A stretch of DNA of 38,630 nucleotides. It comes from an uncultured beta proteobacterium. GTDB lineage: Bacteria > Pseudomonadota > Gammaproteobacteria > Burkholderiales > Burkholderiaceae_C. A program made the position numbers and the translations under genes. The notes beneath the pieces are model-generated. The model was not told the DNA's origin and did not search any database. It saw only the letters and a program-made list of their open reading frames with translations. The DNA lies in assembly GCA_903927295.1 (NCBI GenBank), contig CAIYMN010000085.1, forward strand, positions 1-38,630, read 5' to 3'. Positions 10,525 to 18,262 of the stretch are shown piece after piece (the first letter of the stretch is position 1; each line of letters begins with the position of its first letter).

Positions 10525-11073
10525 TCAGGGTTTTGGTTGGACCGGGCCTTTGCCATCGCGCGGAGCGCCCATACGGCCAGCTGGGCCGAAATGACGCGCG
10601 GTGGCCGAATCAAACACCTTTTGCTGCTCAGGCGTCAACGCCGCATAAAGCAACTTGGTCGCTTCACCTCGTTTGTCCATGGTGGCCGTCATGTCGGCCG
10701 CGTGCTGCGCATGCAGAGCCTTCATCCGGTCGATTCGCTCTGGTGTTGGAAGTTTTGCCAGTTCGGCGAAATCCGGTCGCTTGGCCTTCAAGTCGGCAGG
10801 TGGCTTCATGGCTGCCGTGAAAGTGGTCCAGGCACCTTCTTGCGCCGGGGTCAATTTGAGGGCCGCCTTCAGTGCAGCTTGGCGCCGTTCCGCGCGGGCC
10901 TGCATCCGTGCCGGATTCACCGGCCCCATACCCGGATGAGCCATCCCTTCATGCATCGGGCCACCAGAACCCATCATTCCAGCAGGCCCCGCACCGGGCG
11001 TTTGTGAGTAGGCGCCAAGTCCGACGGTAGCCAATATACCGGCAAGCAACAAGGGCTTGAAAACTGATTTCAT
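10525..11073 (-). CDS. Spy/CpxP-type LTXXQ periplasmic protein, Met/His-rich
   Basis: A 182-residue exported protein. Residues 1-23 form a Sec signal peptide (MKSVFKPLLLAGILATVGLG, cleavage near AYSQ). The next segment (about 25-55) is rich in Met, Gly and His (GMMGSGGPMHEGMAHPGMG), suggesting metal, perhaps Cu(I), binding. Two LTxxQ motifs follow, LTPAQEGAW (about 74) and LTPEQQKVF (about 147), the mark of Spy/CpxP periplasmic chaperones and metal-stress proteins such as the CnrX/ZraP group. AAGGAAG precedes the ATG. It is the distal gene of the copper block, about 110 bp after the DUF2892 gene, and may have its own promoter. Confidence 0.88.
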   Translation of the reverse strand: MKSVFKPLLLAGILATVGLGAYSQTPGAGPAGMMGSGGPMHEGMAHPGMGPVNPARMQARAERRQAALKAALKLTPAQEGAWTTFTAAMKPPADLKAKRPDFAELAKLPTPERIDRMKALHAQHAADMTATMDKRGEATKLLYAALTPEQQKVFDSATARHFGPAGRMGAPRDGKGPVQPKP

Positions 11074-11183
11074 TTGAGCTTCCTTTTAGGTATGTCTGAC
11101 GCTTCAAACGTGGCATCAGCCGGCTAGCAGTTTGCTCCGCACTTGTATCTGCTGCGTGATGCTTGATCGAAGCTTTGTAAAGT

Positions 11184-11381
11184 TCAGCTCTTGGTTTTCG
11201 TAGAGCAGGTATTCCAGCCAAAGATGGCGTAGGGCGGGCACCAGCCGATGGCTCCCGTGGCCAACGGCACAACCCCCAACCAGCCCCAGGCGCCAACGAC
11301 ACCGGTGACGGTCAGTCCAATCAGCACCAGGCCGACCACAATACGCAAAATACGGTCCATTCCACCAACATTCAATTCCAT
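11184..11381 (-). CDS. DUF2892 (YgaP-like) membrane protein
   Basis: A 65-residue protein of the DUF2892 family: MELNVGGMDRILRIVVG, a hydrophobic segment LVLIGLTVTGVVGAWGWLGVV, then PLATGAIGWCPPYAIFGWNTC, with the conserved two-cysteine end (Cys48 and Cys59). This is the membrane portion found alone or fused to rhodanese in YgaP; sulfur-related roles are suspected but unproven. GAGGAG 7 bp before the ATG is an excellent ribosome-binding site. It lies 45 bp after the Crp/Fnr gene on the same strand, an association I recall seeing often. Confidence 0.85.
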   Translation of the reverse strand: MELNVGGMDRILRIVVGLVLIGLTVTGVVGAWGWLGVVPLATGAIGWCPPYAIFGWNTCSTKTKS

Positions 11382-11426
11382 TGCGCACTCCTCAAAAAGT
11401 TGTCGAGGTTTGAATTGGATACGCCA

Positions 11427-12089
11427 TCAGGCGCCGAGTCTGTGACAGAAGTCACTTAACGCCGTGGCATCGGTGATAAATATTTGTTCTCGCCCCAAAC
11501 TTACCCAGCCCTCCCGCTCAAAACGGCGTAGCAGGCGTGTAATGATCTCCCGCACGGTCCCGAGTTCATCGGCCAGCGCCTGGTGTGTAACCGGCAGGTG
11601 CTGTCCTCGCCCCAAGAGCGCGGCCGCCAAACGACGGTCAAGTTTTTGAAAGGCTACTGCATCGATGAGGCTGGTGAGGTCCGCCATGCGCGCCGCAAAC
11701 AAGCCAAGCACCTCGTCGCGAAAGGCGGGTGTTTCCAGCCAGCGCAGAAAGATGTCGGGAGGAATCAGTATCAGGGAGCTGGCTTTCGTGGTCACACCAC
11801 GGGCGGACAGCGGTTGTTTTCTAAACAGGCAGGCCGATGAAACCAGACACAACTCCCCTGGTGCAACACGGTACAACTCCAAAGAGCGCCCATCCATCGA
11901 ACTGCGCGAAACCTTGATCTCACCCTGAAGCACAAGCGGAAAGCCCTGACACGGCGCATTTTCGCTAAACAGTACGGCTCCGCCCGGCGCCTGCATCTGG
12001 GCCAGCGCCGGATTCAACTCGGCGAGCGACGGCCGCACCTGTTTCAACGTCGGGTAAAGGGCGAAAGGAAGTTGCACCAAGTCCATCAT
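11427..12089 (-). CDS. Crp/Fnr-family regulator with a two-Cys sensor region
   Basis: A 220-residue one-component regulator. The cyclic-nucleotide-like beta-barrel covers about 20-130 (GFPLVLQGEIKVSRSS) and the winged helix about 145-215, with recognition segment THQALADELGTVREIITRLLRRFEREGWV. It lacks the N-terminal Cys cluster of FNR and the cAMP-contact residues of CRP. Instead it has Cys81 and Cys87 (PGELCLVSSACLF), a spacing recalled from a subfamily found beside DUF2892 genes; a thiol switch sensing copper, oxidants or sulfane sulfur is an inference. The start overlaps the cueR stop (ATGA; a second ATG at 12086 is possible), so it is co-translated with cueR and should fall under CueR control. 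Confidence 0.87.
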   Translation of the reverse strand: MMDLVQLPFALYPTLKQVRPSLAELNPALAQMQAPGGAVLFSENAPCQGFPLVLQGEIKVSRSSMDGRSLELYRVAPGELCLVSSACLFRKQPLSARGVTTKASSLILIPPDIFLRWLETPAFRDEVLGLFAARMADLTSLIDAVAFQKLDRRLAAALLGRGQHLPVTHQALADELGTVREIITRLLRRFEREGWVSLGREQIFITDATALSDFCHRLGA

Positions 12090-12550
12090 GCCGGCCGGCA
12101 GCAGCTACCTGCCAAGTCTTCCAATATCGGGCAATCCGGTCGTTCATCCCCCGAGCAGTGTTCGAGCAGGACGACCAGTGTGTGTTGCATGGCCTGCATG
12201 GCCTCAATCCGCTGCGTCAAGTCATCCACATGGCGCTGAGCGATGCGCTTGACGCTGGCACTCGCGCGCTTACGATCATTCCAAAGGCCAACCAGTTCCG
12301 CAATTTCCGCCATGGAAAACCCAAGTTGCCGAGCTCGCTTGATGAACTGCAACGAGCGCACGTCAGACTGGGCGTACTGGCGATAGCCACTGTCGGTGCG
12401 CGCCACCGGTGGCAACAATCCGAGAGACTCGTAGTGGCGAACCATTTTCGCCGACACGCCCGACAAAAGCGCCGCACCGCCAATGGTGACCGGCCAGGAC
12501 CTGTCGTCAAGCGCCCCTGTTGGCGTCGCAATTTTGTCGCAACCGCTCAT
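12086..12550 (-). CDS. cueR: Copper-responsive MerR regulator CueR
   Basis: A 154-residue MerR-family activator. The helix-turn-helix is at about 21-60 (VTIGGAALLSGVSAKMVRHY then GYRQYAQSDV), the long dimerization helix at about 98-130, and the metal loop HCSGDERPDCPILEDLAG has Cys132 and Cys140, the same eight-residue spacing as E. coli CueR Cys112/Cys120, marking Cu(I)/Ag(I) specificity. A trailing CC pair near the end is also CueR-like. An extra 20 residues precede the usual start; I kept them because the ATG at 12550 overlaps the copZ stop (ATGA). It probably controls both divergent promoters between copZ and copA, and so its own expression. Confidence 0.92.
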   Translation of the reverse strand: MSGCDKIATPTGALDDRSWPVTIGGAALLSGVSAKMVRHYESLGLLPPVARTDSGYRQYAQSDVRSLQFIKRARQLGFSMAEIAELVGLWNDRKRASASVKRIAQRHVDDLTQRIEAMQAMQHTLVVLLEHCSGDERPDCPILEDLAGSCCRPA

Positions 12551-12744
12551 ACAACAACTGCGTAGCCTTCTTCGGCAATCGCTTTGGCCAGTCTGTCGCG
12601 AGCGAGTTCTGACTGCACTTCCACCGTGTTGGCGGCGCGGTCGATGGTGACTTCGGCCTTCGGGTCGGTTTGTTTCACTGCGCGCGTGACTGCTTTCTCG
12701 CAATGACCACAAGTCATGCCGCTGACAGTAAATATCTGTTTCAT
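12547..12744 (-). CDS. copZ: Copper chaperone CopZ (heavy-metal-associated domain)
   Basis: A 65-residue single HMA domain, a soluble cytoplasmic Cu(I) carrier. The metal-binding loop is MTCGHCEKAV (Cys12 and Cys15), in the normal ferredoxin-like pattern (KQIFTVSGMTCGHC, VEVQSE, AIAEEGYAVV). GGAGAT about 8 nt before the ATG supports the start. It is the first gene of copZ-cueR-crp, opposite copA across a shared regulatory gap, and likely delivers copper to CopA. Confidence 0.93.
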   Translation of the reverse strand: MKQIFTVSGMTCGHCEKAVTRAVKQTDPKAEVTIDRAANTVEVQSELARDRLAKAIAEEGYAVVV

Positions 12745-12774
12745 GGGTGATCTCCATTGGGTGTTGAGGAGCGT

Positions 12775-12805
12775 ATGTTGAACCTTACTATGATGGGAAG
12801 GTCAA
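12775..12805 (-). promoter_or_regulatory. CueR-type promoter and operator for copZ-cueR-crp
   Basis: Read on the minus strand: -35 TTGACC (12805-12800), a long 19-bp spacer, then -10 CAACAT (12780-12775). The spacer holds the imperfect inverted repeat ACCTTCCC ... AAGGT (12802-12782). An over-long spacer with this dyad is the hallmark of CueR-activated promoters. Transcription would start near 12768, leaving a leader of about 24 nt with a Shine-Dalgarno for copZ. Confidence 0.8.
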
Positions 12806-12820
12806 GTTAAAATTTCGGCC

Positions 12821-12851
12821 TTGACCTTCCCATGATAGGAGGGTTTAGGCT
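12821..12851 (+). promoter_or_regulatory. CueR-type promoter and operator for copA
   Basis: -35 TTGACC (12821-12826), a 19-bp spacer and -10 TAGGCT (12846-12851). The dyad ACCTTCCC ... GGAGGGT (12824-12844) fills the spacer. The architecture matches E. coli copA (TTGACC, 19 bp, TAACCT). The predicted start of transcription, about 12858, coincides with the copA start codon. Confidence 0.85.
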
Positions 12852-12858
12852 TAGCCTC

Positions 12859-15117
12859 ATGAACAACCCCACTTCTGCCCCGATTGAGCCGGCTTCGGTC
12901 GATCTTGGAATTGACGGTATGACCTGCGCCTCGTGCGTTGCGCGTGTGGAAAGAGCCTTGAGGAGGGTTCCTGGCGTTCAGGAAGCCACCGTCAACCTGG
13001 CTACCGAATCAGCGCGCATTGTGATCGCTCCCGGCGAAGATATGCCAACCCGGCTACGTCGAGCTGTGCGTGACGCCGGCTACGAGCCGCGAGCCGTCAA
13101 TACTTCGCTATTGGCAGAGCCGAACACACCATGGGCGGGTTTTGCACCGGTCGCAATGGGCCTGGCTTTGTCTTTGCCATTGATGTTGCCCATGGTCGCG
13201 GAACTATTTGGGTGGCATTGGATGCTGCCTGCTTGGCTTCAATTTGCACTGGCCACTCCGGTTCAGTTTATTTTGGGTCGTCATTTTTACCGGGCCGGTT
13301 GGCACTCAGTCAGGGCTCTTTCCGGGAATATGGACTTGCTGGTCTCTATTGGAACGACCGCTGGCTGGGCGCTGTCTGTTTGGTTGTGGATGACAGCCGC
13401 TCGCGGTGCCGTAGTTCATCTGTACTTTGAGGGTTCGGCTTGGGTCATCACTCTGGTGATGTTGGGTAAATGGCTTGAGTTGCGCGCGAAACGACAAACC
13501 ACCTCCGCCATTCGGGCCCTGTATGCGCTGCGCCCGATCGAGGCTCATCTTATCGGACCCGACGGCGAAATTGATGTTCCCGTGGCCGATCTGCTGCTAG
13601 GCGATCGATTGGTGATCAGGCCTGGTGAGAGGATTCCGGTTGATGGAGTGTTGGTAGAAGGGTACACGCAAGTCGATGAGTCGATGCTGACGGGCGAGCC
13701 GCTGCCGGTGGACAAATATCCTTCAGCAGAACCGGCCTCCGCTGCGCATGCAATGCTCACTGGTGGTTCCATCAACGGTGATGGCCGTGTGGTGATGCTG
13801 GTGCGAGCGGTCGGTAGTGAGACCGTGCTCGCTCGCATTATTCGCCTGGTGGAAGACGCGCAGGCAGCCAAGGCGCCGATTCAGCGTTTGGTGGATAAGG
13901 TCAGCGCAATATTTGTTCCGATTGTTTTATTGATTGGTTTGTTGACGCTCTTTGGTTGGTGGTTGTCCGGTCACTCTTTTGAACAAGCCCTGTTAAATAC
14001 CGTTGCGGTACTGGTCATTGCCTGCCCCTGCGCCTTAGGGTTAGCAACTCCCGTAGCCATCATGGCAGGCACGGGCGTTGCTGCACAGCATGGCATTCTG
14101 ATCAAGAATGCTCAGGCGCTGGAACTGGCTCACAAGGTAGACATCATTGCGTTTGACAAGACCGGTACCTTAACATTGGGCCATCCACGGCTGACCTCAA
14201 TATTGCCTGCACAGGGCATCACTGAAAGCGCAATTCTGAAGATTGCAGCCGGTCTGCAAAGTGGCAGTGAACACCCTCTTTCACGCGCTGTTGTGAGACT
14301 TGCGCAGGAGCGTGGTCTGACTTACCAAAATCCCAACAATGTGCGCGCTGTACCAGGTCGCGGCAGTGAAGGTGAACTTGGATCTCGTCATTTTCTGATC
14401 GGAAGTCTGCGTTGGATGAATGAGTTAGGGCTTGATACCAGCGCAATGGAAGGCAAAGCAGTCCATCTTCAGGCGCAAGGCGCCACGGTATCGGTATTAG
14501 CAGAACGAGCCTCACAGGGGTTGTTCCTGTGCGCCCTGCTCACATTCTTTGATGAACCAAAACCTGGTGCGACGGAGGCTTTAGCCGCGTTGCGGGCTCA
14601 GGGCATCAAGACTGTGATGATCTCCGGCGATAACCGGGGTTCTGCCGAAACCATGGCACGCCGACTTGGACTGCGGCCCGAAGATGGTGAAGTTATGTCT
14701 GAAGTATTACCTGGCGAAAAAGCGAAAAGAGTGGCTGCGTTGAAGATCGGTGGTCACGTGGTAGCAATGGTTGGTGACGGCGTCAATGATGCACCTGCGC
14801 TCGCTCTCGCCGATGTTGGTATGGCGATGGGAAACGGTACTGACGTTGCGATGCATGCCGCTGACATCACTCTCATGCGTGGAGATCCTTTGTTGGTAGC
14901 AGCAGCGCTCGACATCTCAAATCGAACCGTCGCCAAGATCAGGCAAAACCTTTTTTGGGCGTTTGCCTACAACATTGCCGGAATTCCGCTAGCGGCCTTT
15001 GGATTCTTGAATCCCGTGATTGCTGGCGCAGCAATGGCAATGAGTTCCATTAGCGTGATGAGCAATGCCTTACTTCTGAAACGCTGGATTCCAAACAAGG
15101 CTGTTTCTTTGAAGTAG
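12859..15117 (+). CDS. copA: Cu(I)-exporting P1B-type ATPase CopA
   Basis: A 752-residue copper pump. One N-terminal HMA domain carries MTCASC (residues 21-26). Membrane helices follow, including the transport helix with CPC (389-391, [15 protein letters not shown]). The catalytic core has phosphorylation Asp433 in DKTGTLT, the nucleotide motif SEHPLSRAV and the hinge [10 protein letters not shown]; the C-terminal helices contain [14 protein letters not shown] and [13 protein letters not shown] with the family Met/Ser residues that bind Cu(I). An in-frame ATG at 12832 lies inside the promoter spacer, so I start at 12859. The single HMA domain is shorter than in E. coli CopA (two). It is activated by CueR. 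Confidence 0.95.
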   Translation: MNNPTSAPIEPASVDLGIDGMTCASCVARVERALRRVPGVQEATVNLATESARIVIAPGEDMPTRLRRAVRDAGYEPRAVNTSLLAEPNTPWAGFAPVAMGLALSLPLMLPMVAELFGWHWMLPAWLQFALATPVQFILGRHFYRAGWHSVRALSGNMDLLVSIGTTAGWALSVWLWMTAARGAVVHLYFEGSAWVITLVMLGKWLELRAKRQTTSAIRALYALRPIEAHLIGPDGEIDVPVADLLLGDRLVIRPGERIPVDGVLVEGYTQVDESMLTGEPLPVDKYPSAEPASAAHAMLTGGSINGDGRVVMLVRAVGSETVLARIIRLVEDAQAAKAPIQRLVDKVSAIFVPIVLLIGLLTLFGWWLSGHSFEQALLNTVAVLVIACPCALGLATPVAIMAGTGVAAQHGILIKNAQALELAHKVDIIAFDKTGTLTLGHPRLTSILPAQGITESAILKIAAGLQSGSEHPLSRAVVRLAQERGLTYQNPNNVRAVPGRGSEGELGSRHFLIGSLRWMNELGLDTSAMEGKAVHLQAQGATVSVLAERASQGLFLCALLTFFDEPKPGATEALAALRAQGIKTVMISGDNRGSAETMARRLGLRPEDGEVMSEVLPGEKAKRVAALKIGGHVVAMVGDGVNDAPALALADVGMAMGNGTDVAMHAADITLMRGDPLLVAAALDISNRTVAKIRQNLFWAFAYNIAGIPLAAFGFLNPVIAGAAMAMSSISVMSNALLLKRWIPNKAVSLK

Positions 15118-15330
15118 GTATTTAAAGATAGTAGTAGTAGATAGAGGCTTTTGCCTTCTGTGGAAAATAAGAAAATATTTATAAAATTCAATTAGTTAGA
15201 TAACATCAACAGGTGTGGGTGACACTGCTTTCAGGTTGCTACGCTAATCTGAATAACTTCAAGAGTTAAGGATTTGTGTGGATAAGTGGTAACTTATGCG
15301 GGATCTATTCACAGCCTTATTCGCACCCTC
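15118..15330. other. AT-rich intergenic region with DnaA boxes and TAG repeats
   Basis: No gene is visible in these 213 bp. By hand count 15121-15200 has only 20 G/C in 80 bases, far below the neighbourhood. It contains four tandem TAG triplets plus one offset TAG (15129-15144), a small GC hairpin (AGGC/GCCT), a DnaA box with one mismatch (TGTGGAAAA, 15159-15167), an A/T run to 15196, a perfect DnaA box at 15277-15285 and a weaker one (CTATTCACA, 15305-15313). The order TAG triplets, GC-rich patch, DnaA box resembles the DnaA-trio origin-unwinding module. Confidence 0.55.
15277..15285 (-). promoter_or_regulatory. DnaA box (perfect consensus)
   Basis: TGTGGATAA on the plus strand, TTATCCACA on the minus strand. 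It lies 46 bp downstream of the stop codon of the glutathione S-transferase gene, inside the AT-rich gap after copA. Confidence 0.7.
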
Positions 15331-15939
15331 TCATTTGATCAAACCCTCTGCCTTCATCGCTTCAATCACTTTGGGTCTGGCACTGACTCGGCTACGAAAA
15401 GCAAGCAGGTTTGGATAGGCAGATAGGTCAAGACCAACATATTGAGGCCAATTTGTCACCGTAAAAAGGTATCCGTCAGCCACTGTAAAGATGTCGCCCA
15501 TTAGGTAGTGCGTGTTGGCAAGCTCACCTTCCAGCCACTGCAAACGAGAGGCCAGACGTGTCTTGGCCATGTCTCTGGCCTCTTCAGGCATGCCGGGGGT
15601 GAACAAGGGTGAGAAACCCTTGTGCAGTTCTGTCCCGATGAAGGTAAGCCACTCCTGAAGTTTGTAGCGAGCAAAGGTTCCATTACTTGGTGCCAAATTT
15701 TTGGACGGGACTTGATCGGCGATGTATTGAACGATCGCTGGACCTTCACGTAACTGATTGCCATCATCGAGCACGAGAAGGGGTACATAGCCCAGAGGAT
15801 TGATTGCGTAGTAGTCAGTCCCATCGGCTAATTTGTGGGTCTTTGTGGGGGCTGCAATAGCCACAAAGTCCAACCCAGACTCCTTGAGAGCAATGTGTAC
15901 TGACAGTGAGCAAGCACCTGGCGAATAATAGAGTTTCAT
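15331..15939 (-). CDS. Glutathione S-transferase (beta-class type)
   Basis: A 202-residue cytosolic GST. The thioredoxin-like N-domain starts MKLYYSPGACSLSVHIALKE, the beta-class signature with catalytic-site Cys10, then NPLGYVPLLVLDDG with the cis-proline and EGPAIVQYIAD, which binds the glutathione gamma-glutamyl group. The helical C-domain has the conserved DIFTVADGYLF motif. The frame is open 18 codons upstream, but AAGGA 7 nt before the ATG at 15939 and the family start decide. It lies 54 bp downstream of the GMC oxidoreductase on the same strand, so the two may share a transcript; substrate unknown. Confidence 0.92.
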   Translation of the reverse strand: MKLYYSPGACSLSVHIALKESGLDFVAIAAPTKTHKLADGTDYYAINPLGYVPLLVLDDGNQLREGPAIVQYIADQVPSKNLAPSNGTFARYKLQEWLTFIGTELHKGFSPLFTPGMPEEARDMAKTRLASRLQWLEGELANTHYLMGDIFTVADGYLFTVTNWPQYVGLDLSAYPNLLAFRSRVSARPKVIEAMKAEGLIK

Positions 15940-15993
15940 GAACTGTCCTTGATATGAATAAGGTTGGCGTGAATGGTTGCTGCAAGGGCCCAT

Positions 15994-17604
15994 TTACGCA
16001 GATTGAGTGCGAATCATATCGACAGCCTTCTCGGCAATCATGATCGTAGGGGCATTGGTGTTGCCCGTGACCAGTTGAGGCATGATGGATGCATCCACCA
16101 CGCGCAGCCCTTGCATACCGTGGACCCTTAGGCTGGAGTCAACTACGGCCGTGGAATCGCTGGAAGGGCCCATTTTGCAGGTGCTGCAGGGGTGATATTC
16201 GGTATCTGCATGATCTCGCAGAAACTGCTCGATTTGGGTCGGATTGTTGCGCTCAAGTGGATAAAGCATATTTCCGCGATAAGGAGCAAAAGCCTGCTCT
16301 TGCATGATGTCATATCCGATTTGTGTTCCTTTGATCAGGCTGGCCATGTCACGGGGATCAGACAGGAACTGCGGATCTATCAATGGCGCGTCTTTCGCGT
16401 TCGCACTTTGCAGTTTGACGCTGCCACGGCTCTTGGGGCGCATCAGCGTAACGTGTAGCGTATAGCCATGGCCCAAGTGGTTCTTTCGGGTGTGATCGTC
16501 AACAATGCCGGTGCACAACGCCAACTGGATGTCGGGGGCATTCTCGGTCTTGTCGGCAAACATGAAGGCCTGTGATTCGGCGACGTTGCTGGTAATGATC
16601 CCGCTGCGCTTCTTGCGCCACTCAAAAATGCTGCGCACAATTTGAATCAACCCGGACAGCGAAAGTCCAAATGTGGATTCTTTGCGTTGCGTGCGGTAGA
16701 TCAGAACGGCCGTAACGTGGTCGTGCAGGTTTTGACCAACGCCTGGTAAGTCGTGAACAACAGGGATGCCATGCTCCTGCAGGTGCGTCGCAGGACCAAT
16801 GCCCGAGAGCATAAGCAACTGCGGCGACCCATAGGCGCCACCAGACAAGATGACTTCGCGCCGAGCCCTAACTCGAGCGGATTGCCCATCGTGCAGGAAT
16901 TCAGCACCGACGGCACGTTTTCCGTCCAGCAAAATGCGTTGTGTATGCGCCTGCGTGATGACGGTAAGGTTGGGGCGCCCCAGATGGGGGGTGATATAGG
17001 CCTTGGCGGCGCTGCAGCGCTCGCCATTCTTTTGCGTCACCTGCGCTGGCGCGCAGCCAAACTGGGTCGCGCCGTTGTAGTCCTTGGTCTTGGGCAATCC
17101 CTGTTTGTCGCAGGCTTCAAGAAAAGCTTGATTGATTGGGCTTGGACTGCGCAAATAGCTTACGTTAAGCGGGCCACCAATGCCATGATAGTCGTCGGCA
17201 CCAAAACATTCGCTGTTCTCGGCCCGCTTAAAGAGAGGAAGCACATCTTCATATGACCACCCGGGATTTCCCATTGTGGCCCAATTGTCGTAGTCCAGCC
17301 GATTGCCACGCGTATAGACCATGGCGTTAACCGAACTGCTGCCACCCATAACTTTGCCGCGTGGCTGAAAACCACAACGGCCATTCAAACCCGGTTGGGG
17401 GGTGGTGTTGAAATTCCAATTGTGAATGCCCAGCGCGGCGGTTGCCGCGAAGCCGAGCGGGGCCTGAATGAAGGCCGACGCGTCGGAACCACCGGCTTCA
17501 AGAAGGCAAACCGAAACATCAGGGTCCTCGGACAGACGGCTGGCCACGACACATCCGCCAGCGCCGCCGCCGACAACAACGTAATCAAATTCGCGATCTT
17601 GCAT
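15994..17604 (-). CDS. GMC-family FAD oxidoreductase (choline/alcohol dehydrogenase type)
   Basis: A 536-residue flavoenzyme oxidizing an alcohol. The N-terminal Rossmann motif is VVVGGGAGGCVVASRLSE, followed by GMC signature 1 (RGKVMGGSSSVNAMVYTRG) and signature 2 (SGGAYGSPQLLMLSGIGP). The C-terminal catalytic region has YHPCSTCKMG with the active-site His and VTGNTNAPTIMIAEKA with the partner His/Asn position filled by Asn. Length and motifs match the BetA-like branch, but no betaine aldehyde dehydrogenase or betI is nearby, so choline is not supported; an aliphatic or aromatic alcohol is as likely. AAAGG precedes the ATG. Confidence 0.92.
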   Translation of the reverse strand: MQDREFDYVVVGGGAGGCVVASRLSEDPDVSVCLLEAGGSDASAFIQAPLGFAATAALGIHNWNFNTTPQPGLNGRCGFQPRGKVMGGSSSVNAMVYTRGNRLDYDNWATMGNPGWSYEDVLPLFKRAENSECFGADDYHGIGGPLNVSYLRSPSPINQAFLEACDKQGLPKTKDYNGATQFGCAPAQVTQKNGERCSAAKAYITPHLGRPNLTVITQAHTQRILLDGKRAVGAEFLHDGQSARVRARREVILSGGAYGSPQLLMLSGIGPATHLQEHGIPVVHDLPGVGQNLHDHVTAVLIYRTQRKESTFGLSLSGLIQIVRSIFEWRKKRSGIITSNVAESQAFMFADKTENAPDIQLALCTGIVDDHTRKNHLGHGYTLHVTLMRPKSRGSVKLQSANAKDAPLIDPQFLSDPRDMASLIKGTQIGYDIMQEQAFAPYRGNMLYPLERNNPTQIEQFLRDHADTEYHPCSTCKMGPSSDSTAVVDSSLRVHGMQGLRVVDASIMPQLVTGNTNAPTIMIAEKAVDMIRTQSA

Positions 17605-18262
17605 AGAGAGCCTTTTAAAAAGAGAGGATGATTTGGTAAGAAAACCAAGTTGACTGGCCGCGAACTTCCCCTATAGCGGCCAAATCAGCAATTTCGGAAA
17701 ATCGGCGCGAGGAACGCGATAACTGTGGACTGGGTGTGTGAAGTTGGCGTCGCACTGTGCGGTAAGCGTCGTGTTGAGCTCTTCGCTGATCGTGCTGGCA
17801 GCGCGAGGGTGGTGTGACTGGATATCATTCATGATTGTGTTTTCTTAAGTTTGCAGTGGGTGGCTGCGACGCTTGTTGCCGCCTTTCCCCTTTGCCGCAA
17901 GACGGAGTCGTGAGCGCAATCCCTAGTGTGATCTCGATCTTGGCCATATTTGACAATTTAGGGTAATCACCGTGGGGAAATAGGGAGCCTTGTCAAACAA
18001 AGAAGCGGTCCCCACAACGATCGAAGGTTGATGAGTTCACTGGCAAACACCAGAACTATAAAAACAATAGCAGCAAAGCCATTATTCGTGGGGTGTTTGG
18101 GTTGTCTGTCACTATTGTCAGCGGCTGGCAGACCGTTCTATTGGACGGCTCAATGTGGCTGCTGGGTGAAATTCGGTGTGCCCGGTAAAATCAGCGAACC
18201 ATCCGCTGGTGTATAGAGCGTTTGACCGGATTTCCGCCGACCACCCAATCCACTAATTAACC
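17605..18262. other. Long divergent intergenic region before mnmG
   Basis: These 658 bp between the GMC gene (minus) and mnmG (plus) hold no recognisable gene. They contain a 53-codon minus-strand reading frame (17671-17832, listed), an 8-bp inverted repeat TTTGACAA/TTGTCAAA (17949-17956 and 17990-17997), and the upstream sequence of mnmG. Only one DnaA box is present nearby, and it lies inside mnmG. A decayed gene or an unannotated small RNA is possible. Confidence 0.5.
17671..17832 (-). CDS. Small open reading frame, 53 residues, unrecognised
   Basis: An intact frame from ATG (17832) to TAG (17673-17671), beginning MNDIQSHHPRAASTISEELN and ending FPKLLIWPL. I do not recognise it. It is mostly polar with no signal peptide or membrane helix, and there is no strong ribosome-binding site. 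It may be a real small protein, the remnant of a longer gene, or chance. It lies between two well-defined genes on the same strand as the GMC gene, in a stretch with no competing gene on the other strand. Confidence 0.25.
   Translation of the reverse strand: MNDIQSHHPRAASTISEELNTTLTAQCDANFTHPVHSYRVPRADFPKLLIWPL

Noticed and set aside
12832-12858. Upstream ATG for copA
   Set aside because: It lies within the CueR promoter spacer and upstream of the predicted transcription start, so it cannot be translated from that promoter.
18031-18216. Small plus-strand frame with a hydrophobic start before mnmG
   Set aside because: No ribosome-binding site, no recognisable homology and atypical composition; the region looks non-coding.
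17605-18262. oriC upstream of mnmG as in E. coli
   Set aside because: Only one DnaA box is found, and it is inside mnmG. The gap is not AT-rich, and hand-counted strand composition is already G-rich here, as expected away from the switch near 2.4 kb.
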